A stretch of DNA of 64,000 bases from assembly GCF_002498315.1 (NCBI RefSeq), contig NZ_DAGX01000002.1, positions 277,885 through 341,884 on the forward strand, in the 5' to 3' direction. Source of the DNA: Methanofollis sp. UBA420. Its GTDB lineage: Archaea > Halobacteriota > Methanomicrobia > Methanomicrobiales > Methanofollaceae. The position numbers and the translations under genes are program-made. Position 1 is the first letter of the stretch, and every line of letters begins with the position of its first letter. Positions 7,992 through 16,331 of this stretch are shown in pieces. The notes beneath the pieces are model-generated. The model was not told the DNA's origin and ran no database searches. It saw only the letters and a program-made list of their open reading frames with translations.

Positions 7992-8270
7992 TCATTTTGG
8001 ATTTTGCGAGAGAATAATCTCGATACTGGACACATTCGTCTTGCCCGTGTCCGTATCGATCATCTCCGTCGAGGTGAGGATCTCCTTTTTGTTTACGCCT
8101 TCCAGGAACCGGTTGATCGCGATCTCGGCGGTGTCGACAGCCCGGGAGATCGCCTTCCCCCGCGCCTTGATGGCCACTTCATCCGCGCCATTGTTGAACT
8201 GGGTCACAACTGCAAGTACATAGTTCATGACCGGTTTGTTTCCGACGAATACTGTGTTGTCCTTTAACAT
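7992..8270 (-). CDS. albA: Alba DNA/RNA-binding chromatin protein
   Basis: A 92-residue Alba family protein. The N-terminal DNTVFVGNKPVMNYVLAVVT strand-helix unit is diagnostic, and IKARGKAISRAVDTAEI carries the basic nucleic-acid-binding loop. Alba coats DNA and RNA as dimers and is one of the main architectural proteins in archaea lacking large amounts of histone; this window encodes a histone as well (33877-34083). It ends 65 bp from the secreted protein gene and begins 24 bp after asd, so it may be read through from asd. Confidence 0.93.
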   Translation of the reverse strand: MLKDNTVFVGNKPVMNYVLAVVTQFNNGADEVAIKARGKAISRAVDTAEIAINRFLEGVNKKEILTSTEMIDTDTGKTNVSSIEIILSQNPK

Positions 8271-8293
8271 AGTCCACCTCTGTTCGTGGTCTA

Positions 8294-9310
8294 TCAGAGA
8301 TACTTCTCCTTATAGATTAACTCAGCGTTTAGTACCGATGCCCCGGCAGCCCCGCGAATGGTGTTGTGGCCCATAGCGGCAAAACGGAGGCCTTCCCGGA
8401 GCCTTCCCACCGAAACAGTCATGCCATTGCCACGGTTGCGGTCGAGCCTCACCTGCGGGCGGTCGGGCTGATCGAGGTACTCGATCGACCGTGCCGGTTG
8501 AGTCGGGAGACCGGAGAAAGGTGCCCGGTATTCCTGGTATGCCTTCCGGACCTCGTCAAGCGGACGGTCGACATCTACCCAGACCGAGAGGGTGTGGCCG
8601 TCGATGACAGGCACACGGTTGCAGCAGGCACTCACCAAGAAGGTGGCCGGCTCCACTTCGGAACCATTGAAGGTGCCCATGATCTTCCTCGGTTCGCTGG
8701 CCATCTTCTCCTCCTCCCCCTTGATATAGGGGATGACGTTATCGTAGATCGCCATGCCGGCCACGCCCTCGAAACCGGCGCCCGAGATCGCCTGCATCGT
8801 CGCCACGAAGACCTTCGAAAAGTTGAACTGCCGCAGGGGCTCAAGGGCGAGGGTGAGCATGATCGTCGAGCAGTTCGGGTTGGTCACGATAAAACCGTCC
8901 CGCCCATGATCGTGCTGGAGATCGATCATGCCCAGATGGTCGGGGTTCACTTCGGCGATGACCAGGGGGACGTCGGGGTCCATCCGGTGCGAACTGGCGT
9001 TGGAACAGACGCCGACACCGACCGCCGCAACCTCCTCTTCGATACCCTTCGCAATATCGGCCGGCAGGGCTGAAAAAACGATATCACAGTCGCGAACCGC
9101 CTCGACAGTGGTCGGACTGACGATAACATCGGCAGCCGAATCAGGGAAAGGCACATCCAGCCGCCAGTTGACCGCGTCGCCGTACCGCTTTCCGGCACTG
9201 CGCTCTGAAGCCGTCAGGGTCTGGAGGTTGAACCAGGGATGATCAGAGAGCAACTGTACAAACCTCTGGCCGACAGCCCCGGTAGCACCGAGAACTCCAA
9301 CATTTATCAT
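8294..9310 (-). CDS. asd: Aspartate-semialdehyde dehydrogenase
   Basis: Converts aspartyl phosphate to aspartate semialdehyde, feeding lysine/DAP, threonine and methionine synthesis. The 338-residue protein starts with the NADP-binding motif GVLGATGAVGQRF (5-17). The active-site cysteine is in TNPNCSTI (about 145-152), and the substrate-binding GAGFEG and catalytic-histidine region (IDGHTLSVWVD) are present. It is the fungal/archaeal-type enzyme. It follows dapA, dapB and the ferredoxin gene on the same strand. A perfect inverted repeat overlaps its start codon. Confidence 0.95.
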   Translation of the reverse strand: MINVGVLGATGAVGQRFVQLLSDHPWFNLQTLTASERSAGKRYGDAVNWRLDVPFPDSAADVIVSPTTVEAVRDCDIVFSALPADIAKGIEEEVAAVGVGVCSNASSHRMDPDVPLVIAEVNPDHLGMIDLQHDHGRDGFIVTNPNCSTIMLTLALEPLRQFNFSKVFVATMQAISGAGFEGVAGMAIYDNVIPYIKGEEEKMASEPRKIMGTFNGSEVEPATFLVSACCNRVPVIDGHTLSVWVDVDRPLDEVRKAYQEYRAPFSGLPTQPARSIEYLDQPDRPQVRLDRNRGNGMTVSVGRLREGLRFAAMGHNTIRGAAGASVLNAELIYKEKYL

Positions 9311-9326
9311 AGGTAACTCTACCTAT
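9309..9326. promoter_or_regulatory. Perfect 18-bp inverted repeat over the asd start codon
   Basis: ATAGGTA-ACTC-TACCTAT, 7+4+7. Its edge covers the first two bases of the asd ATG. A TATA-like CTTTTAATAAAC (minus strand, 9335-9346) lies just upstream, so the repeat would occupy the transcription start. It fits an operator; as RNA it would sequester the start codon. Confidence 0.5.
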
Positions 9327-9530
9327 ATGCAACAGTTTATTAAAAGATTCCTTTTCCTCCTCTAGCCGGCTCTATTTCCAGTATCAGGAGAGTAGAGAGC
9401 AAAAAATACAGTATAAAGGAGCGGGAGAAAGACTTCCGGACACGAGAGGCATGCACGTAGACTCCGGAAAATACAGCGAGCAGAGACACTATCTCTGAAC
9501 AGAAAGGAGAAAGAGAATAATGGGGGATAT

Positions 9531-9704
9531 TTATTCCATGTGGATGGCGCCCGCAGGGCAGACGTCAACACATGTGCCGCAATCGGTGCAGGCGTCCTTG
9601 TTCACGACGGCGATACCGTCTTCCATCGAGATCGCCTCTGACGGGCATTCATCCACACAGGTCTCACAACCGACGCAGAGATCAGGGTCAACAACTGCAA
9701 CCAT
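9531..9704 (-). CDS. 2[4Fe-4S] ferredoxin
   Basis: A 57-residue bacterial-type ferredoxin with two CxxCxxCxxxCP motifs (CVGCETCVDECP at 10-21 and CTDCGTCVDVCP at 39-50), so eight cluster ligands. It begins after a good ribosome-binding site (AGGAGT). It sits between dapB and asd on the same strand, 61 bp after dapB and 220 bp before asd. The ferredoxin might serve general methanogen electron transfer; its place in an amino-acid operon is not explained by known DAP enzymes, which do not use ferredoxin. Confidence 0.92.
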   Translation of the reverse strand: MVAVVDPDLCVGCETCVDECPSEAISMEDGIAVVNKDACTDCGTCVDVCPAGAIHME

Positions 9705-9765
9705 AGTAATTACTCCTCTTTACTATTCTGTAAAAATAGAGAAATATCTTTCGATAGCGCCCCTC

Positions 9766-10530
9766 TCAGGGCAGCCCGAGGACGTCTGCCATCGAATAGA
9801 TGCCCGGGGCCTTTCCCTTCACCCATGAGGCCGCCCTGATAGCGCCGCTCGCAAAGACCGCACGGTCGTAGGCGCGATGAGAGAGTTCGATCACCTCATA
9901 GTTCCCGGCAAAGAGGACCGCATGGTCGCCGACGATGTCGCCGCCCCGGATCACGTGGACGCCGATCTCGTCTTTCCGTTCGGTCATGCCCTCGCGGCCA
10001 TACTGGTGGGGGCGGCTGCCGAGTTCCTCGTCGAGGATTCCGAGGATCGTCTTCGCGGTCCCGCTCGGGGCGTCTTTCTTGTAGCGGTGATGGGCCTCTG
10101 TCACCTCGACATCATATCCTTCGTTGAGGAGACGGGCAGCCTCCCTGATCAGGCGCCAGAAGATGTTCACCCCGACAGAGAAGTTGCTCGATATCACCGC
10201 GGGCACATGCCCCTCGACTGCCATCCTGATCTCCTCCTGCTGTTCTGGCGTGAAACCGGTCGTGCCGACGATGAGCGCAACGCCGTTGTCGGCGGCGGCC
10301 GTGATGTTCCCAACAGCCGCGTGCGCCACGGTGAAATCAATAAGGACGTCGGGCTTTGTCGCCTTCAGAAATGAGTCGATATTTTTCGCTTCGACAACAG
10401 GCGCACCATAGAAGGTCCCGGCATGGACGTCGATGCCACCGACCAGTTCGAGGTCAGGCGCCTCGGAGACGAGACGGCCGAGGATCGTGCCCATCCGCCC
10501 GAGGGCCCCTGATATGACAACTCTAATCAT
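9766..10530 (-). CDS. dapB: 4-hydroxy-tetrahydrodipicolinate reductase
   Basis: Reduces the DapA product to tetrahydrodipicolinate in lysine/DAP synthesis. The 254-residue protein has the nucleotide motif ISGALGRMG (6-14), the VGTTGF motif (about 90-95) and the active-site signature EAHHRYKKDAPSGTA. It overlaps dapA by 8 bp, so the two are translationally coupled. Confidence 0.96.
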   Translation of the reverse strand: MIRVVISGALGRMGTILGRLVSEAPDLELVGGIDVHAGTFYGAPVVEAKNIDSFLKATKPDVLIDFTVAHAAVGNITAAADNGVALIVGTTGFTPEQQEEIRMAVEGHVPAVISSNFSVGVNIFWRLIREAARLLNEGYDVEVTEAHHRYKKDAPSGTAKTILGILDEELGSRPHQYGREGMTERKDEIGVHVIRGGDIVGDHAVLFAGNYEVIELSHRAYDRAVFASGAIRAASWVKGKAPGIYSMADVLGLP

Positions 10531-11398
10531 AGTGCCCGAGCACCTCCGCGAGTTTTTCTGTCTTTGCAGGGTCGAGTTCGTCGAGAGGGAGTCTGACCGG
10601 CCCGGCGGCCATGCCGCGGAGTTCAGCGGCCTTTTTCACCGGGATCGGATTTGTATCGATGAACATCGCCCTGAAGAGAGGGGACAGGCGGTAATGGATA
10701 CGCCGCGCTTCTTCCAGGTCGCCCTTTTTCACAGCCTCGTACATCCCGACCATCAGTGCCGGTTCGATATTCGCGGCCACAGAGATCACGCCGCTCCCGC
10801 CAAGGGTGAGGATGGGCAGAGTCAGGGCGTCGTCACCGGAGAGCACCTCGAAGTCCCGGTCCTGCGTATCCTCGATGATCCGCGAGACCTGTTCCAGGTT
10901 CCCGCTCGCCTCCTTGATCCCGACGATGTTCGGGTTGTCGGCGAGTTCGACGACAAGGTCGGGCAGGATATTCTGTCCGGTCCTGCCGGGAACATTATAG
11001 AGAACGACCGGGAGATCGAGATCGGCAAGGGCGGAAAAATGTTTCACAAGACCAGAACGGTTTGGCTTGTTGTAGTACGGGCTGATGACCAGTGCGCCAT
11101 CGGCACCGATGTCCCGCGCCGCCTTCGTAAACCTGATGGCCTCGGCGGTGTTGTTTGACCCGGTCCCTGCAAGCACCGGCACCCGGCCGTTCACCGTATC
11201 GACCGTCGCCCCGATCACCTGCTCGTGCTCTTCAAACGTGAGTGTTGCAGATTCGCCCGTAGATCCACATGGAACAATTCCATGGACACCCCGGGCGATC
11301 AAAAACTCAATATTCGATCGGAGCCCCTCAAGATCAAGGCGGTGATCCGGGGTCCGCCTAAAAGGGGTAATGACTGCTGGAAACACTCCCTCAAACAT
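10523..11398 (-). CDS. dapA: 4-hydroxy-tetrahydrodipicolinate synthase
   Basis: Condenses aspartate semialdehyde with pyruvate. The 291-residue (beta/alpha)8 enzyme shows PCGSTGESATL (the Thr-Thr/Ser substrate motif), the catalytic Tyr in YNVPGRTG and the Schiff-base lysine in GIKEASG. I start at ATG 11398 (MFEGVFPAVITPF), which matches the family start; the longer open frame to 11572 runs antisense-like through rps17e. It begins 10 bp after the rps17e stop. Confidence 0.96.
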   Translation of the reverse strand: MFEGVFPAVITPFRRTPDHRLDLEGLRSNIEFLIARGVHGIVPCGSTGESATLTFEEHEQVIGATVDTVNGRVPVLAGTGSNNTAEAIRFTKAARDIGADGALVISPYYNKPNRSGLVKHFSALADLDLPVVLYNVPGRTGQNILPDLVVELADNPNIVGIKEASGNLEQVSRIIEDTQDRDFEVLSGDDALTLPILTLGGSGVISVAANIEPALMVGMYEAVKKGDLEEARRIHYRLSPLFRAMFIDTNPIPVKKAAELRGMAAGPVRLPLDELDPAKTEKLAEVLGHYD

Positions 11399-11408
11399 GA
11401 GGTAGTGT

Positions 11409-11603
11409 TTACGCAGATACTCTTTTAGTATTTTGCTTTCTCGTGATGTAACCGCTGACCCTGTTCCGCACGCGCTTCGATTCGATGACCGAAACTTCGG
11501 CAACGATCTGCTTGTTTTCCGCGAAGTCGCCGGTAAAGCGGCCGGGGTTTTTGTTTCTGATATCGTTACCAAGGCTCTTAATATACGTCGGCTTTATTCC
11601 CAT
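11409..11603 (-). CDS. rps17e: 30S ribosomal protein S17e
   Basis: A 64-residue archaeal eS17 with the signature MGIKPTYIKSLG at the N terminus and KIVAEV-type segment (KQIVAEVSVIESKRVRNRVSG). The ATG at 11603 is preferred over one two codons upstream. It overlaps the ThiN-domain gene by 10 bp and sits 10 bp before dapA; an S17e-dapA neighbourhood is common in methanogens. Confidence 0.95.
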   Translation of the reverse strand: MGIKPTYIKSLGNDIRNKNPGRFTGDFAENKQIVAEVSVIESKRVRNRVSGYITRKQNTKRVSA

Positions 11604-12166
11604 TCGCACCTATCCCTGAGATTTGTATTTTTAATGCGTCTTGACAGTTTAAGAATATTATGTGCGACCTCGTCCGGATCCTCGCCGAGGATCCGGATCA
11701 TCGGTTCCTTGCCTGAGGCGCCGCGGTCATAGATCACGTCCGGAACGCCGGTCTTGCAGCACGAGGCGACGCCCCAGTCCATCGTCTTGATGCCAGGTGG
11801 TTCCTGGTCGCGGTCGAAGTACCTGATGTCGAGCATCATCTCCTCAAGTTCGTGGAGGATGGGCTCGGCAAACCTGATGTTTGCGGCCGCACGCACCCGC
11901 GGGTCGTAGCGCATCGCGGTCAGAACGATCCGCGCCACATGGTCGCTTGCGCCGAAGGCGACCTCCCCGACAGGGTGGACTGCCTCGCCGAGGCGGACGA
12001 TCCGGCCCCTCACTGCTACGACATCCCCGGGTTCGCGCGCCTTCTCCAGGGCATACGTGATATTCGTGCCGACTTCTGGGACGAGGCAGGGGTCCATCCC
12101 CTCGCGCAGCAGGTCGACGGCCGCAGAGAGGGCCCTGAGAACCTGGTCCCGTTCTTCATGGCTCAT
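11594..12166 (-). CDS. ThiN-domain (thiamine-phosphate synthase family) protein
   Basis: A 190-residue protein that is a single ThiN domain. The family hallmark near the C terminus is VPDVIYDRGASGKEPMIRIL, preceded by MDWGVASC; the N-terminal part has PEVGTNITYAL. ThiN makes thiamine phosphate in archaea lacking ThiE, usually fused to ThiD, while fusions to HTH domains act as regulators (ThiR). Here there is neither ThiD nor an HTH, so enzyme versus ligand-sensing role cannot be decided. It heads the rps17e-dapA-dapB cluster. Confidence 0.82.
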   Translation of the reverse strand: MSHEERDQVLRALSAAVDLLREGMDPCLVPEVGTNITYALEKAREPGDVVAVRGRIVRLGEAVHPVGEVAFGASDHVARIVLTAMRYDPRVRAAANIRFAEPILHELEEMMLDIRYFDRDQEPPGIKTMDWGVASCCKTGVPDVIYDRGASGKEPMIRILGEDPDEVAHNILKLSRRIKNTNLRDRCEWE

Positions 12167-12198
12167 GGCAGATCCTCTCGCATCGCGGGGAGATAATC

Positions 12199-12747
12199 CT
12201 AACGCAGGCCGAGTTCGTCCTTCCGTGCTGCAAGAGAGGCGATGGCGATGCGATAGAACTCCTCAGGCTCGACGAGACCGTTCACCGCGGCGATCCTCTC
12301 CCTTTCGCACCCGGCGGCAAAGGCCTTCTCCTTCAGTTTCTTCTTCACGGTCTTCGGGGTGACATCGGTGATCGCCCCCCCTTTGACGCGGGCGCAGGCA
12401 ATGAGAAAGCCACTGATGCTGTCTGCGGACTGGAGGGCGAGGTCGAGCCTTTCTGTGTACGGGCCGTAGAGGATATGGTTGTGCCGTTCGACTGCCAGAC
12501 AGATCACCTCGGGTAGGCCCTCCTGCCTGAGGAGAGCGGCACCCTCGATACCGTGCCTGTTCATGTCGCCGCCGATGGTCTCGTAGTCGATGTCATGGAG
12601 GATACCGATCACCTCCCAGAGGTCCGCGTCCTCTCCGAAGGTTTCGGCAAGGCCGAGGAGGACTGCCGCCGTGGCGATGCAGTGCATGCGAAGCGAGTCA
12701 GATGCCACATGCCGATTGAGGAGGGTCAGTGCTTCGTCCCTGTCCAT
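12199..12747 (-). CDS. HD-domain hydrolase
   Basis: A 182-residue HD superfamily protein. Metal-ligand motifs are H21 in SLRMHC, HDID in GILHDIDYE (about residues 53-56), and HGIEG with RHN further on. The family contains phosphohydrolases acting on nucleotides, but the substrate is unknown. Start ATG 12747 (MDRDEALTLL) is chosen because the upstream extension is low-complexity and lacks homology. It lies 32 bp upstream of the ThiN gene on the same strand. Confidence 0.82.
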   Translation of the reverse strand: MDRDEALTLLNRHVASDSLRMHCIATAAVLLGLAETFGEDADLWEVIGILHDIDYETIGGDMNRHGIEGAALLRQEGLPEVICLAVERHNHILYGPYTERLDLALQSADSISGFLIACARVKGGAITDVTPKTVKKKLKEKAFAAGCERERIAAVNGLVEPEEFYRIAIASLAARKDELGLR

Positions 12748-12826
12748 GCGGAGAGGTAGGGCCCTGGCCGGAAAAAGATGGCGGAGAAGAAGAGATATAG
12801 AGGTAGGGAAAGAACAGGTGAGTATT

Positions 12827-13030
12827 ATGGACGCACGTATACTGGATGTGCTGACCGGAGCCGCGAGCCTGCTCGTCTTCATCGTCCTTCTCATCGCCCT
12901 GCCAGGAATGTTTCAGGGCATCGATCCGGGGAACAACAACCTGATCGGACTCGCCTATATCGTTGCCCTCGTGCTCTTCCTCATCACGATGAGCGGCGCA
13001 GGCTATGTCATCAACGAGAAGATTTCCTGA
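12827..13030 (+). CDS. Small membrane protein, 67 residues
   Basis: Two predicted transmembrane helices (residues 10-27, GAASLLVFIVLLIALPGMF, and about 41-61, LIGLAYIVALVLFLITMSG) are joined by a short polar loop rich in Gly/Asn. The ATG follows CAGGTGAGTATT (GGTGA ribosome-binding site), and ATATAG about 30 bp further upstream may be a TATA box. It starts divergently from the HD gene and overlaps the 3' end of priL by 20 bp tail to tail. No family recognised. Confidence 0.6.
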   Translation: MDARILDVLTGAASLLVFIVLLIALPGMFQGIDPGNNNLIGLAYIVALVLFLITMSGAGYVINEKIS

Positions 13031-14018
13031 CCTTATACAGATTCTGCTTCTTTTTCCATTTGTAGTATGAGAGGGGGTGGCTCACCTTCTCGCAGGCCTC
13101 GTCGCGGCGAACGCAGAGGCCGTGTGTCCGCATCGTCGCACACGACGGGGCGGTGTACTCGGTCCCGGCCCGGCCGGAGATGTGCTCCACCTGGTACATC
13201 GTCATCGAGAGGTCGAAGTCTGGCGCCCTCTGGAAGACCGCGACGATCTGTGTCGTCGACAGCCCGATGTTGTGGAGGAAGGCAGTGAGGGCGAACCTGC
13301 CGACATGGGGGAGGTTGGTCCCGGCGGTGACCGCCTTGATGAGGGCCGCAATGCAGGGCGGGAAAGATGACTCGTCCACCTCACCGAACTCCTCGAGGGC
13401 GCGCTGCTGGAGAGCGGCGGCGATCTCATCGGTATAGGGCCGTAAAATTCTGCAGACTTCCTCGGGGACGGTGAGCGGAAGCCTTTCTCTGATGATCGCC
13501 CGGATCCGCTCCTCGACCAGTTCCTGCATCTCCTCGGGCAGGAGAGAAACATGACCGTTTTCGACTCGTCGGTTGACGAGCCGCCAGCGCTCGTCATTGA
13601 GCGGGCCGATCAGCCCGACATAGGCAACCACCGGCAGGGTAGGCCGCTCAAGGTCGATCCCGACCCTTTCGGCGATACGGACCATCCGCTCCCTGTCCTC
13701 CCGCACGAACCAGGAGTATGCGCGCCGCGCCTCGAACTGCGAGAGCCGCTCTATGAGCATCCGGTCGTTGATGCAGGAGACGAGCATCCGTGCAAGGACA
13801 TAGGTGAAGATGTCTTCCTTTGCGTCCCTGCCATAGACCCCGCACTCTGCGGGATTTTTCTGGGCAAGCGTGTCCCTGACCCGCCGGGAGGCGTGTTCAA
13901 GGAGGGACTTGCCCAGTTCAGACCTGAGGATCAGGTTGAGGGTGCCGGACTCGTTCCTGACGTAGTCCTGTGCCTCCTCTAAAAAGGGATATCTGGCCAG
14001 GTCCTGGACATCAACCAT
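13011..14018 (-). CDS. priL: DNA primase large subunit PriL
   Basis: Non-catalytic large subunit of the archaeal/eukaryotic replicative primase. The 335-residue protein has an N-terminal helical domain and a C-terminal Fe-S domain with four cysteines: PPCIAAL (about 234), APSCATM, HGLCVRR and EACEKVSHPLSYY. It follows pcn directly (2 bp apart), linking primase and sliding clamp expression. Confidence 0.95.
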   Translation of the reverse strand: MVDVQDLARYPFLEEAQDYVRNESGTLNLILRSELGKSLLEHASRRVRDTLAQKNPAECGVYGRDAKEDIFTYVLARMLVSCINDRMLIERLSQFEARRAYSWFVREDRERMVRIAERVGIDLERPTLPVVAYVGLIGPLNDERWRLVNRRVENGHVSLLPEEMQELVEERIRAIIRERLPLTVPEEVCRILRPYTDEIAAALQQRALEEFGEVDESSFPPCIAALIKAVTAGTNLPHVGRFALTAFLHNIGLSTTQIVAVFQRAPDFDLSMTMYQVEHISGRAGTEYTAPSCATMRTHGLCVRRDEACEKVSHPLSYYKWKKKQNLYKVRKSSR

Positions 14019-14020
14019 GT

Positions 14021-14764
14021 TCAGTCAGCTTCGATGCGCGGCGCGAGCAGGTACTCGACATGCCCCTTCCCGCCGGCGAGGTCAAAGGCTACCTTCACCG
14101 GGTGGTCAATGCCCAGGGCAACGCAGACCTTCTCTGAGCGGCCCATGACCTTGCCCATATCCTTGAGATAGTCGAGGGAGAAGAGCGAGCGCGCCTCGGC
14201 AGGCTGGAGAGAGATGAGCTGATCGCGCCCGAGCTCGAGCTTGATATGGTCGGTGTCGCCTTCAGCCATCATGTAAAATATCTCGGCCTTCGGGTCGATG
14301 CCAAGGGCGATCTTGTCTGAAATGACGTCCGCGGCCTTGATCGCAGTGGAGAGCGCGCTGCCGGGGAGCTCGACCTTGCCGGGGAGTTCGATGGCAGGGG
14401 GGTTCGGGTCTTTCCTGATCGTATTGATGTCAAGGAGCGTGACAGAATACTGGTAACTCCCGAACGCGAGTTCCAGCCGGCGGCTGCCCTCAGGGAGGTT
14501 CAGAGATAAAATATCGCCTTTCCCCATCATCCCGAGGATATTTTTCATCTTTGCAATATCGATCCCGAGTTCATCGGGAGTCGCTTCGTAGGTCTCGAAG
14601 GCGTCCTTGCCGAGGTCCAGAGAGACCATGGCAACATTCGCGGTGTCGACGGCGCAGGTTTTCACCCCGCTTCCATCGACGTGGAGCCGGCATTCGGTCA
14701 CCAGCGCGGCCAGGGCGTCGATCGACTCCCGGAAGGTATCTGCATCAATCGTTGCTTTTAACAT
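14021..14764 (-). CDS. pcn: DNA polymerase sliding clamp PCNA
   Basis: A 247-residue processivity clamp with the usual two-domain PCNA fold. It begins with MLKATIDADTFRESIDALAAL and ends with HVEYLLAPRIEAD. It encircles DNA and tethers polymerase, RFC and other PIP-box proteins, such as the RfcL encoded at 30433-31791. The promoter lies in the A/T-rich divergent region with rlmE; ATATAATG on the minus strand near 14790-14800 is a candidate TATA box. Confidence 0.96.
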   Translation of the reverse strand: MLKATIDADTFRESIDALAALVTECRLHVDGSGVKTCAVDTANVAMVSLDLGKDAFETYEATPDELGIDIAKMKNILGMMGKGDILSLNLPEGSRRLELAFGSYQYSVTLLDINTIRKDPNPPAIELPGKVELPGSALSTAIKAADVISDKIALGIDPKAEIFYMMAEGDTDHIKLELGRDQLISLQPAEARSLFSLDYLKDMGKVMGRSEKVCVALGIDHPVKVAFDLAGGKGHVEYLLAPRIEAD

Positions 14765-14863
14765 TACAAACCCCTTATATGACTCTATTATACATTATAT
14801 CATGATATTTTTTATTCTATCCGGTATCCCAACAGAGCCCTGAGGAGACGAGGCAAAAAAATC

Positions 14864-15469
14864 ATGACATCACAATGGACACGGGACAAATACTATACCC
14901 GGGCAATGAGGGAGGGTTTCCGGGCACGGGCCGCCTACAAATTGCTGGAGATCCAGAAGAGGCACACGGTGATCAGGGACGACGACAATGTCGTCGACCT
15001 CGGCGCCGCGCCGGGCAGCTGGCTGCAGGTCCTCAAGACCTTCACCAGGGGGACGATCATCGGCGTCGACCTCAACTCGATCGCCCCGGTGGAGGGCGTG
15101 AAGACGATTGTCGGGGACTTCACGACGCCTGAGGTGCAGGAAGAGGTGCGCAGACTTGCCGGAGGAGTCGTATCGGTCGTGACCTGCGATGCCTCTCCGA
15201 AGCTCTCCGGGGCGACGAGTTACGACCAGGCGCGGGCAATCGCCCTCGGCGAGGATGCCCTCGCCTTTGCGGTCACGATCCTGAAGGACGGGGGAAACTT
15301 TGTCTGCAAGTCCTTCCAGGGAGAGGACTTCCCCGAACTCTATGCTGAGGTGAAGAAGCACTTCCTGTCTGTACGCACTTTCAGGCCGCAGGCATCCCGG
15401 CGCGGGAGCAAGGAGATCTACATCGTCGCCAAGAACTTCCGGAGGCAGAAGGATGGTGCTGAAGGATAA
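14864..15469 (+). CDS. rlmE: 23S rRNA (uridine-2'-O) methyltransferase RlmE/FtsJ
   Basis: A 201-residue SAM-dependent 2'-O-methyltransferase. Motif I is VVDLGAAPGSWLQVL (about residues 44-58), and the K-D-K-E tetrad is visible: K near RAAYKLLE, D in VTCDASP, K in NFVCKSF and E in SKEIYIV. It overlaps moaA by 17 bp, so the pair is probably one transcript. Confidence 0.94.
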   Translation: MTSQWTRDKYYTRAMREGFRARAAYKLLEIQKRHTVIRDDDNVVDLGAAPGSWLQVLKTFTRGTIIGVDLNSIAPVEGVKTIVGDFTTPEVQEEVRRLAGGVVSVVTCDASPKLSGATSYDQARAIALGEDALAFAVTILKDGGNFVCKSFQGEDFPELYAEVKKHFLSVRTFRPQASRRGSKEIYIVAKNFRRQKDGAEG

Positions 15470-16331
15470 CTCCGGTCGCCCGGTAACAAACCTGCGGATC
15501 AGTCTCACGCCGCGCTGCAACCTCGACTGCATTTACTGTCATGCAGAGGGGGAGGTGAAGCCGCGCGAAGAGCTCAGCCTTGAGGAGATCAGGGAGATCC
15601 TCCGTGTCGGTGCAAAGATCGGGATCAAAAGCGTGAAGTTCACGGGGGGCGAGCCACTCCTCAGGAAGGATATTCTCGATATCGTCAGGGCTGTGCCGCG
15701 CGGGATCGAGTCGTCGATGACCACGAACGGCACCCTCCTCCCGGGCCTTGCCCATGACCTGAAGGAGGCGGGGCTCGCACGGGTGAACGTGAGTCTCGAC
15801 ACCCTCAGGCACGACAGGTACCGCCAGATCACGAAAAAAGACCTCCTCGACCATGTGCTCGACGGGATCCGCGAGGCCGTCGACGCCGGCCTGACGCCGG
15901 TGAAGTTGAACACCGTCATCCTGAAGGGGTTGAACGAGGACGAGATCCCGGACTTCCTCGCCTTCGTCAGGGACAGCGACGCCCTCATCCTCCAGATCAT
16001 CGAGTTGATGGAGTTCAACAACTGCACGATGCACGGCGACGTGGATCGCCTGGAGAAAGAGATCGCCGACAATTCGACAGAGGTCCTCACCCGGCGCATG
16101 CACCACCGGAAGAAGTACTGCGTGGACGGCGCTGAGGTCGAGGTGGTGCGGCCTCTCCACAACACCGAGTTCTGTGCCTTCTGCAACCGCCTGCGCGTGA
16201 CGTCTGACGGCTACCTCAAGCCCTGCCTCCTGCGGACCGACAACCACGTCGATATCAGGGGGAAGAAGGGAGAGGAACTGGAGGCCCTCTTCGAGAAGGC
16301 CGTCCAGAACAGAGAGCCCTTCTTTAAATAA
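15453..16331 (+). CDS. moaA: GTP 3',8-cyclase MoaA
   Basis: Radical SAM enzyme starting molybdopterin synthesis, needed for formylmethanofuran and formate dehydrogenases. The 292-residue protein has the SAM cluster motif CNLDCIYC (about 21-28), GGEP (about 66-69) and the C-terminal second cluster FCAFCNRLR plus a third Cys in KPCLL. It is slightly shorter than bacterial MoaA and lacks the C-terminal GG tail, as usual in archaea. Confidence 0.93.
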   Translation: MVLKDNSGRPVTNLRISLTPRCNLDCIYCHAEGEVKPREELSLEEIREILRVGAKIGIKSVKFTGGEPLLRKDILDIVRAVPRGIESSMTTNGTLLPGLAHDLKEAGLARVNVSLDTLRHDRYRQITKKDLLDHVLDGIREAVDAGLTPVKLNTVILKGLNEDEIPDFLAFVRDSDALILQIIELMEFNNCTMHGDVDRLEKEIADNSTEVLTRRMHHRKKYCVDGAEVEVVRPLHNTEFCAFCNRLRVTSDGYLKPCLLRTDNHVDIRGKKGEELEALFEKAVQNREPFFK

